This document shows, in pieces, positions 34,625-41,237 of a DNA stretch of 64,000 nt. The position numbers and the translations under genes are program-made. Location of the stretch: positions 114,455 to 178,454 of the forward strand of contig PKVW01000023.1 of assembly GCA_003131585.1 (NCBI GenBank), read 5' to 3'. The notes beneath the pieces are model-generated. The model was not told where the DNA came from. It searched no databases and worked only from the letters and a program-made list of their open reading frames with translations. The stretch's first letter is position 1. Every line of letters begins with the position of its first letter. Source of the stretch: Acidobacteriaceae bacterium (lineage in GTDB: Bacteria; Acidobacteriota; Terriglobia; Terriglobales; Acidobacteriaceae).

Positions 34625-36115
34625 ATGAATTTGGGAAACTACAAAGCCTTGCCGAACCTCAGCTCTTCTCACGTCGATCTGCAGGCTACCGCGAAAGATG
34701 TCATGCGGCAACACGGCTTTGAACCGCACTTTCCACCCGCGGTGCAGCAGCAACTGGCAGATTTGCAAGTTCATCCTCCGGCTATCGCTGCCGGAGGAAA
34801 TGTGCGCGATCTGCGGGATCGATTGTGGTCGTCGATCGATAACGACACCTCCCGAGATCTGGATCAGATCGAGGTGGCGGAACGATTGTCCAGCGGCGAT
34901 GTGAAGGTTCTGGTGGGCATTGCCGATGTGGACGCCTCCGTCCCCAAGCAGAGCGCGATCGATCAACATGCCGCAAGGGAGACTACGACCGTGTATACGG
35001 GAATCCGCAACTTCCCCATGCTGCCGGAGGAGCTTTCCACGGGCAAGACTTCCCTGCTGGAAAATCAGGACCGGTTGAGCGTGGTGATCGAATTTGTGGC
35101 GGACGGCGGCGGCCACGTTACGTCGAGCGACGTCTACCGCGCGCTGGTTCGCAATCGGGCGCAACTCCAGTACAACTCGGTGGGAGCCTGGCTGGAAGGC
35201 ACCGCAGCGGCGCCGCCGAAGGTGGGGGCTTCCGCCGATCTGCAGGCGCAACTGCGGTTGCAGGACGAAGTAGCTCAGAAGCTGAAGAATCGCCGCTATG
35301 AAAATGGAGCGCTCAACCTCGAGACCGACGAGACTTATCCCCTGGTGTTGAATGCGCAGGTGGTCGATGTAGTAAAGCAGCAAAAAAACTACGCCACCGA
35401 GTTGATTGAAGACTTCATGATTGCCGCCAACGGCGTGGTGGCGCGCTTGCTGGAAAAAGTTTCGTCCTTGCGCCGCATCGTGAAGCAGCCGGAGCGCTGG
35501 GATCGTATCGTCCAGCTGGCGGCGACGTACGGCGAGAAGCTTCCCGCCGAACCCGATTCCAAAGCGCTCAACGATTTTCTGGTCAAGCGCAAGACGGCCG
35601 ACTCCGATCATTTTGCCGACCTTTCGCTGGCCGTGATCAAGTTGATTGGGCCCGGAGAATACGTTCTGGAGCGCCCGGGCGACCCCGCGCCGGGACACTT
35701 CGGCCTGGCGGTTCAGGATTACACGCACTCCACCGCTCCCAATCGCCGCTTCGCTGACATCGTGACTCAAAGGCTCATCAAGGCCATGCTCGCGGGACAG
35801 CGCAATCCTTATGCGGATGACGAGCTTTCGGTGGTCGCCGCCAACTGCACCGAGAAGGGAGACGCGGCGCGAAAAGTGGAACGGGAAATGTCCAAGCGGC
35901 TGGCTGCGGCGGCGATGCAGAATCGCATCGGCGCCATCTTCGATGCCGTCGTCACCGGCGCCACTCCAAAAGGAACGTTTGTTCGCGTCCTGCAACCGCA
36001 CGTCGAAGGATTGCTGGCCCAGGGGCAGCAGGGAGCCGATGTCGGAGACAAGCTGCGGGTCAAACTGATTCGCACCGACGTGCAGCGCGGCTATATCGAC
36101 TTCGCCCGCGCCTAG
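34625..36115 (+). CDS. RNB-domain exoribonuclease (RNase II/R family, short form)
   Basis: The ATG at 34625 gives 496 residues. The RNB domain occupies about 55-400, with the metal-binding acidic block IDNDTSRDLDQIEVAE near residue 73 (canonical: DxxxxxDxDD). Further marks are FPMLPEELSTGKTSLLENQD at about 135 and HSTAPNRRFADIVTQRL near 365, the usual catalytic Arg region. A short C-terminal OB/S1-like domain follows (GTFVRVLQPHVEGLLAQG). It lacks the two N-terminal cold-shock domains of classical RNase R and so resembles compact bacterial RNB proteins. It degrades RNA 3' to 5'. Confidence 0.9.
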   Translation: MNLGNYKALPNLSSSHVDLQATAKDVMRQHGFEPHFPPAVQQQLADLQVHPPAIAAGGNVRDLRDRLWSSIDNDTSRDLDQIEVAERLSSGDVKVLVGIADVDASVPKQSAIDQHAARETTTVYTGIRNFPMLPEELSTGKTSLLENQDRLSVVIEFVADGGGHVTSSDVYRALVRNRAQLQYNSVGAWLEGTAAAPPKVGASADLQAQLRLQDEVAQKLKNRRYENGALNLETDETYPLVLNAQVVDVVKQQKNYATELIEDFMIAANGVVARLLEKVSSLRRIVKQPERWDRIVQLAATYGEKLPAEPDSKALNDFLVKRKTADSDHFADLSLAVIKLIGPGEYVLERPGDPAPGHFGLAVQDYTHSTAPNRRFADIVTQRLIKAMLAGQRNPYADDELSVVAANCTEKGDAARKVEREMSKRLAAAAMQNRIGAIFDAVVTGATPKGTFVRVLQPHVEGLLAQGQQGADVGDKLRVKLIRTDVQRGYIDFARA

Positions 36116-36130
36116 ATCGTCCGACTGTCC

Positions 36131-36904
36131 GTGAATCCCCCCTTTGCGGTCATCACACAAGCCAATAGCCGGCAAGAATCGCGCAAGTTATTCTTGCCCA
36201 AGCAGTTTGTGCGGAAGAAGGCGGGAGTCTGTTTGCCTGGATGGCGCAATCTCGTTTGCGGCGTAATGATCGTCATTTTGCCGGCGTCGCTGATGGCGCA
36301 GGACTCCGGCCGGGCGCTGCTCCACAGTGATGGAGGAGTCTGGCTGAATGGGAGTCCCGCCCCCAACTCCTCCGCGATTTTTCCGCACGACCTGGTGCAG
36401 ACCCAGAAGGAAAATAGCGCGAAAATCGACGCCGACGGTTCCACTGTCACTGTGCAACCTGACACCATTGTGCAATTTGAGGGAGACGAACTCGTCCTCG
36501 ACCACGGCAGCCTGCAACTGAACACCTCGCGAGGAATGAAAGTGCGCGTGAACTGCTTGACTGTGATTCCGGTAACCCCGGAACGAACCCAGTACGATGT
36601 GACCGATGTCGATGGGAAAGTGAAAGTGGTCGCGTACAAGAACGAGGTCACGATCCACTACCAGGGCGCGGTCACGCGAAGATCAAAACATTCAGCATCG
36701 TTGGACGTCATCGTACGGGAAGGTGAACAGGCAAGTCGCGAGGAACGATGTGGTGCGCCGATCAGGCCAACCGAAGTTATAGACGCCAAAGGAGCCATTC
36801 TGAATAGCGTTTGGGCCAAGGGCGCCGGGATCGCGGCAATCGGGATTTTCACCTGCGTGGGTCTATGTCATGGCGACGATCCCGTCAGCCCCTACAAGCC
36901 GTGA
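36131..36904 (+). CDS. FecR-domain membrane-anchored protein (paralog 2)
   Basis: The frame is 257 residues from a GTG at 36131. Because its signal-like segment (NLVCGVMIVILPASLMAQ) is internal, a GTG at 36209 may be the real start. It matches the protein at 14909 along its length: GRALLHSDGGVWLNG, AIFPHDLVQTQ, VRVNCLTVIPVTPERTQYDV cut near residue 150, then a late hydrophobic segment and the tail GDDPVSPYKP. No sigma factor is near. It lies 15 bp after the RNB gene and could share its transcript. Confidence 0.78.
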   Translation: MNPPFAVITQANSRQESRKLFLPKQFVRKKAGVCLPGWRNLVCGVMIVILPASLMAQDSGRALLHSDGGVWLNGSPAPNSSAIFPHDLVQTQKENSAKIDADGSTVTVQPDTIVQFEGDELVLDHGSLQLNTSRGMKVRVNCLTVIPVTPERTQYDVTDVDGKVKVVAYKNEVTIHYQGAVTRRSKHSASLDVIVREGEQASREERCGAPIRPTEVIDAKGAILNSVWAKGAGIAAIGIFTCVGLCHGDDPVSPYKP

Positions 36905-36925
36905 CGTACATGCCCGTCGTCTTCC

Positions 36926-37480
36926 CTAGCTGCCGCCGCGAAGGCGACGGATGTCGGCATTGGTGTAGAGGCGGGCCGCCCGCCGGGTTTGTGCCTTGCC
37001 GTACGCAGCCGCTTCGGCGAGGGTGACCCCATAGCCACGCTCGCGCAGCGCCTGCACCGTGGTGATCTGCCGGACTCCGGTGTCCGGAATGCTTGCCGGA
37101 AGCTCACTGGAGGACGGTTCAGAGGAATATTCGGGAAAGCTGATCTCGATGACGCTGACCGGAGGCGCGCCGTAGTAGATGGGAAACAAATCCACCGTGG
37201 GTAGCGAGTCTGGCTGGGGCCGCAAGACGTTCCGATTTTCCGCGCCGGCAACGAGGCCTTCGGTGGCATTGCTGGCGCCTACCTCGAGGGGCGGGCCCGT
37301 CAGTGACAGAGACGGCGTAGAAATGGGGCGCGCGAACCGGGGCGAAGCCTGGTTCGTCGGATCGGAGTTCATCAGATACTGCGGGCCCGTGGCGAAGTTC
37401 GTGTCCTGGGCAAAGGCCATTCCCAGGGCCGAAAGCACGAGCAACATGCAGCAAAACGTGCGACAAAAGGAGATGCGCAT
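36926..37480 (-). CDS. Secreted protein of unknown function
   Basis: The ATG at 37480 has GGAGGTTTT directly upstream and gives 184 residues. A much longer frame upstream has no credible start. The signal peptide is RISFCRTFCCMLLVLSALGMAFA. The mature part is Pro/Ser-rich and seems disordered up to about residue 125. Its C-terminal 50 residues (TTVQALRERGYGVTLAEAAA, YGKAQTRRAARLYTNADIRR) look helical and compact. No known domain is recognised. Confidence 0.65.
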   Translation of the reverse strand: MRISFCRTFCCMLLVLSALGMAFAQDTNFATGPQYLMNSDPTNQASPRFARPISTPSLSLTGPPLEVGASNATEGLVAGAENRNVLRPQPDSLPTVDLFPIYYGAPPVSVIEISFPEYSSEPSSSELPASIPDTGVRQITTVQALRERGYGVTLAEAAAYGKAQTRRAARLYTNADIRRLRGGS

Positions 37481-37553
37481 AAAACCTCCGCGGTGCAATC
37501 CGTCGCGATCATTATGAAGCAAATGAAGCGTGCGGGGCGAGAGTCGTTGGACC

Positions 37554-38090
37554 CTACTTGCCGCGCCTGTCACGGCTTTCAGCCTCAACCAACTGCAACT
37601 CCCGTCTACGCCGGCGTCCCGCGCGCAGCAAGAAAAACATGTAGAGGACGATTGCAATATTGGCCAGAAACACCACAGAGCGGAGAGCAGTGACGCCGCG
37701 AAGAAGTTCCCGGACCTCGAGTGGGAGAAGCAGCGCTCCAGAGCCGAATGCAATCCATTCGGCCCAGGTACGTTCCTTCCACAGCCCGTAACCCTCGGCA
37801 AAACGCAGGGCGGAATAGGTGAACGCGAGTTGCGCAGCCGCCCACAATCGGGTGTCGGTGAGGTTGTCGGCAAAATCGAGAAAAAGCTGTGCCCAGCGCC
37901 GATCCGTGCTGATGTGCAACAGGGCAAGAAGGCTCTCGGCGATCACCCAGGCATCCTTGTGTACTAGCAGGAGAGCGCTCAGGCCGATCAACAGAACGAA
38001 GATGCCCTTGATGAACTCGAAGGAAGCAACCAGCCGCAGCAGATTTCTCTGGGCGCGGTGCAGATCGATTTTCGTTGCCGGCGAGAGCAT
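37554..38090 (-). CDS. DUF2127 family membrane protein
   Basis: The ATG at 38090 gives 178 residues. A longer frame from 38138 adds 16 poor residues. Four hydrophobic segments alternate with charged loops: FIKGIFVLLIGLSALLLVHK, an amphipathic region, WAAAQLAFTYSALRFAEGYG, IAFGSGALLLPLEV and VVFLANIAIVLYMFFLL. The segment FAEGYGLWKERTWAEW is characteristic of DUF2127. An Arg-rich C-terminus faces the cytoplasm. The function is unknown. Confidence 0.8.
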   Translation of the reverse strand: MLSPATKIDLHRAQRNLLRLVASFEFIKGIFVLLIGLSALLLVHKDAWVIAESLLALLHISTDRRWAQLFLDFADNLTDTRLWAAAQLAFTYSALRFAEGYGLWKERTWAEWIAFGSGALLLPLEVRELLRGVTALRSVVFLANIAIVLYMFFLLRAGRRRRRELQLVEAESRDRRGK

Positions 38091-38189
38091 GCGGCGGCGC
38101 AAACAATCCTCAGAGTACCACGGCTCGCGGCATGGCAAACTCGTTCTTTATCTTTCCTTAGGTCCGTAGCGGAAGGGATTTCCGGCGGC

Positions 38190-39164
38190 TCAACTTTTTG
38201 GCGCGCGAACCGCGGCGCGAAGCTCGTTCACGATCTCGCGAGAAGCCTTAATGGCCGCGGCGTGCTGGTTCACGTTGAAAGAGATAGCGCCCACGCGAGC
38301 GTGTCCGCCGCCTCCGTAACGCTCACAAATCTTGGCCAAATTGACGACTGGCTCCTGCGGAGCCCACGGGTTCGATCCGACCGAGACCTTCACGCGAAAG
38401 CTGCTCTTGCTGAGTCCCACGCTATAGATGGATTCGGGATGAAGGTAGTAGGGAACGAACTTGTTGTAGCCCTCGAGATCGCGATCCGAGACGTCGAAGA
38501 AGATGGTTCCGTCTTTACATTCGGCACGCCGCTTAAGAATTTCGATCGAGAGCTCGTGCCGCCGGAGCAACGGGGCCAAGAGAGGAGCCACGAAGGGCTC
38601 TTCCAGAATGGCAGCCAGGGACTTGGTGGCCAGAAGCGGGATCAGGTTGGGGACGAACCGCTGGTCGGGCGCGGACTCGATGACCATGGTTAACTTCATG
38701 GCGGCCGCCGCCATCTCCACCGCTGTCTTGGCGTCCGGATAAAGCGCGCCGTCAATGACGTCAGCCCAATGTACGAGGTCGGCCACGGGAGCGGGATCGA
38801 ATCCGAAGCGCTGTTGCGCGATCATCGCAATAAAACTTGTGCAGGATTTGAAGTCCGGATCGTAAAACTTTCGATTGCTCTGGTCGCGCTCGAAGTGTGC
38901 GGCGTCGGCCGCCGAGAGAAACGCACTCAGGTGATGGTCGAACCACCAGGTGATCTTAGGCGAACTGGAGTACTTGAAGTCGACGATGGCGTTTTCGTCG
39001 CCGTCGAAATGCGATTCGTCAAACAGGGCCCCAGCGCGATGCAAGAGGCCGGAGAAGACGAAATCGGCATCCGCGTGAATCCGCTCGCGATAAAAACGAG
39101 AGAAGAGCGCGGCGGAGCAAGCTCCGTCGAAACATTTATCGTGGTAGAAGACTCTGACTTTCAA
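38190..39164 (-). CDS. DHH-family phosphoesterase
   Basis: About 324 residues if the TTG at 39164 is used, which puts KVRVFYHDKCFDGACSAALF at the N-terminus as in relatives. Another TTG at 39203 would add 13 residues. DHH motifs: HDKCFDG, AIVDFKYSS, WWFDHHLSAF (the DHH triad) and, in the DHHA1 domain, RYGGGGHARVGA near the C-terminus. Members hydrolyse phosphodiesters such as short oligonucleotides or cyclic dinucleotides with Mn2+. The exact substrate is not known. No signal peptide is present. Confidence 0.87.
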   Translation of the reverse strand: MKVRVFYHDKCFDGACSAALFSRFYRERIHADADFVFSGLLHRAGALFDESHFDGDENAIVDFKYSSSPKITWWFDHHLSAFLSAADAAHFERDQSNRKFYDPDFKSCTSFIAMIAQQRFGFDPAPVADLVHWADVIDGALYPDAKTAVEMAAAAMKLTMVIESAPDQRFVPNLIPLLATKSLAAILEEPFVAPLLAPLLRRHELSIEILKRRAECKDGTIFFDVSDRDLEGYNKFVPYYLHPESIYSVGLSKSSFRVKVSVGSNPWAPQEPVVNLAKICERYGGGGHARVGAISFNVNQHAAAIKASREIVNELRAAVRAPKS

Positions 39165-39387
39165 TCCATTCCCCAATGGTCCAAGAATTCCCGCCTTCCG
39201 CAAGTCCGCATCCCGTGCATTTCGGTGGGCAGGGTAAAAGCTAATAGGATTGACAGCTTAGAGGAAGAAAGTCAAGGGCGCTAGCTCCGACACCCGGTCC
39301 GGACACGAGCTTGACCCGACGAATGGCGCTCGCATTCTGATCCAGCGAAATCCGAGGGTCAGTCTCAGTTCCCACCGCTGACGGCAC

Positions 39388-39819
39388 TTAGCCAGCCTGT
39401 TTCTCCGCCAGGTCGCCGATCACGGGCAACTTAAACATCAGGCCCTGGTTCGCCTTGAGCAGCAGGATGATCCAGAGAATCAATGCTCCCAGCGCGACCA
39501 GCATGTGCAAAGGTGCGGTAAGAAGAATCAAGAACGGCACGACGGTGAGGAACGAAAGCGCGACCTGGATGGCAAAGACTGCCCCACAGAAGAAAATACT
39601 TTGGAAGGAGTGGAACCGGATGAACCTGCTCTGGTTGTAGGGCGCGGTCACGAGAAAGATGATTGCCGGAATGAAGGTCACATAGGCCAGCATTCCGGCC
39701 ACGTTGTCAGCCATTGCCGAGGCTGCGATCACGGGCGCGACGGCCGCCCGGCCGCTGCAGGCGGCGCAGGTGGTCGCGCCGTCGACAATCTGTGCACCAC
39801 ACATATTGCAAAATGCCAT
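39388..39819 (-). CDS. Zinc-ribbon DUF4870 membrane protein (copy 2)
   Basis: A 143-residue protein with GGAGGGGG before the ATG. It has an N-terminal zinc ribbon (FCNMCGAQIVDGATTCAAC) and then a DUF4870-type membrane part with three or four helices (GMLAYVTFIPAIIFLVTAPY, a conserved RFIRFHSFQS, then two more). It closely resembles its upstream neighbour at 39958: both have a (R)F(V/I)RFHSFQ loop and end FKLP-(V/L)-G-(D/E)-(L/F)AE. This is a tandem duplication. Its role is unknown. Confidence 0.85.
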   Translation of the reverse strand: MAFCNMCGAQIVDGATTCAACSGRAAVAPVIAASAMADNVAGMLAYVTFIPAIIFLVTAPYNQSRFIRFHSFQSIFFCGAVFAIQVALSFLTVVPFLILLTAPLHMLVALGALILWIILLLKANQGLMFKLPVIGDLAEKQAG

Positions 39820-39957
39820 TGAAGTCCCCCTCCGCCTTTTCGTTGGAAATCCGAGCCTTCAGTCAGGCCACGCGGGTTCGGTCCCAAGAAACGCTGCGGC
39901 AAAATACCAGAAAACCACATCGGAAGCAATCAACAATTTGGAGGGATGGGCGTGACC

Positions 39958-40416
39958 TTAGCCCGCAGAAGCTTGCCGTTCCGCAAACTCGCCCACCAGA
40001 GGGAGCTTGAACATCGCGCCCTGCAGAGCCTTGACGACGAGCACGACCCAGATCACGAAAAGCGCGAGGCTGACCGTCATGGAAACCAGCAGGAAGAGCA
40101 GGCGGCCGAGCGCCGGAACGAAAAACAGCACAAAGCCTACAATCCTAAGCGTCGCTCCAACCACCAACCCAGCCAGACACAATCCAAGGCATTGAAAGGA
40201 ATGAAAGCGCACGAAGCGGTTCTTGCGGTAGGGCTCTGCGAGAAGAAACAGGATCGCCGGCAGAAGGCAGTAAGCCAAGGCGCCAGCCACCGTCTCCGGT
40301 AGCGCGCCCACGGCGCTTCGCGCGCCCCCGCCAAGACGCATGGCGCGGCCGCAGCCTGGACAGTAAGCGGCGGTATCGGGCATCGAGCCGGCACACTGGG
40401 GGCAGGAAATGGACAT
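39958..40416 (-). CDS. Zinc-ribbon DUF4870 membrane protein (copy 1)
   Basis: A 152-residue protein, starting 8 bp after the fur stop codon, so co-transcribed with fur. The zinc ribbon is CPQCAGSMPDTAAYCPGCGR. The membrane part has LAYCLLPAILFLLAEPYRKN and RFVRFHSFQCLGLCLAGLVV, then two long helices and the FKLPLVGEFAERQA end. A Zn-ribbon on a membrane protein inside a Fur-box-controlled operon suggests a metal-linked role, but this is inference. Confidence 0.85.
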   Translation of the reverse strand: MSISCPQCAGSMPDTAAYCPGCGRAMRLGGGARSAVGALPETVAGALAYCLLPAILFLLAEPYRKNRFVRFHSFQCLGLCLAGLVVGATLRIVGFVLFFVPALGRLLFLLVSMTVSLALFVIWVVLVVKALQGAMFKLPLVGEFAERQASAG

Positions 40417-40424
40417 GAATTCCT

Positions 40425-40925
40425 TCAGGCCGGCCGCGCGGCGGGGTTCTTCTTGCGGCAGTCTTCACAAACGCCATAAATCTGAAAGGTATGACGAGTC
40501 GTAGTGTAGTTGTGCCTGCGCCCGATTTCCTGCTCCAACTGGTCCACTTCGTGGGAGAAGAATTCCACCGAACTGCCGCACCCGGTGCAGACCATGTGAT
40601 GATGGCTGCGCCGGTTGTACTGGTGCTCGTAGCGGGCGATGCCGTCGTGGAAAGCGACCGCGCTGGCCAGTCCGCACTCCGCCAGCAGCTTGAGAGTGCG
40701 ATAGACGGTCGTGTAGCCGATGCCGGCGTCTTGCCTCTGCACTAAGCGGTGCAGTTCGTCGGTGGAGAGGTGGTCGCGGGTTTCGAGGAATGAACGCAGG
40801 ATGGTGTCGCGCTGCGCCGTCTGCTTCAGGCCGACCCGCTTGAGGTGCTGGTGGAGGATCTCCTGAGCCTCGCTTACCATCTCGCGCGAGATGGAGGGCT
40901 GGTCATCGATGCGCTTCTGCAACAT
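40425..40925 (-). CDS. Fur-family metal-dependent transcriptional regulator
   Basis: A 166-residue protein of normal Fur length. The winged-helix part is at about 25-100 (RVGLKQTAQRDTIL, LSTDELHRLVQRQDAGIGYT, TVYRTLKLLAECGL). The metal part has HQYNRRSHHHMVCTGCGSSV and YGVCEDCRKK, giving the HHH and two CxxC zinc motifs. It could be Fur, Zur or PerR. Sequence alone does not settle which. It has no Shine-Dalgarno sequence, a TATCCT hexamer ends 8 nt before the ATG, and a Fur-box palindrome lies 28-48 bp upstream, so it likely represses itself. Confidence 0.92.
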   Translation of the reverse strand: MLQKRIDDQPSISREMVSEAQEILHQHLKRVGLKQTAQRDTILRSFLETRDHLSTDELHRLVQRQDAGIGYTTVYRTLKLLAECGLASAVAFHDGIARYEHQYNRRSHHHMVCTGCGSSVEFFSHEVDQLEQEIGRRHNYTTTRHTFQIYGVCEDCRKKNPAARPA

Positions 40926-40952
40926 AAGCCGTCAGGATAGCATCGGGCATCT

Positions 40953-40973
40953 TGAAAATGAAATTCATTTTCA
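40953..40973. promoter_or_regulatory. Fur-box-like palindrome in the fur promoter
   Basis: TGAAAATGA and TCATTTTCA are perfect inverted arms around a 3-bp centre. It resembles the 19-bp Fur consensus (GATAATGAT-centred). It covers the -35 area of the promoter deduced for fur (-10 TATCCT at 40939-40934 on the minus strand). Confidence 0.75.
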
Positions 40974-41101
40974 GCGAGGGCACGGGGCGCTCGATTGGTA
41001 TCTGTCGTCTAAGTTCTCGACTACAGAGCGCACGGGGGCGCACAGAGGCGGGGAGTGCGGTGCGGGCGTTGCCAAAGGTGAAAAGTCGGTGCTTCGCCGC
41101 A

Positions 41102-41155
41102 GCGCCTGAAGGCGCGACCCACTCCGCGGCACTTACCGCACACCTGAAGGTGTGC
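41102..41155. repeat. Pair of REP-like palindromes upstream of penicillin acylase gene
   Basis: GCGCCTGAAGGCGC (41102-41115) and GCACACCTGAAGGTGTGC (41138-41155) share the central CCTGAAGG core with different outer arms. They lie in the 312-bp gap 40926-41237, which holds no gene. A TAGAAT at 41222-41227 is the likely -10 of the next gene. Confidence 0.6.
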
Positions 41156-41237
41156 CCTGATACGAAGCCCACTTCCACAGCATCTCCCTTGCACCGAAAT
41201 CCTACTTAGGCTAGGCGCTGCTAGAATCGACTTTCTC

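Noticed and set aside
34622-36175. A 517-codon minus-strand frame opposite the RNB exonuclease
   Set aside because: All RNB motifs are on the plus strand. The antisense product is His/Arg/Gln-rich and has no recognisable domain.
36926-37927. 333-codon version of the secreted protein gene
   Set aside because: The segment before 37480 is Cys/Ser/Arg-rich shadow sequence. A perfect ribosome site and signal peptide mark the start at 37480.
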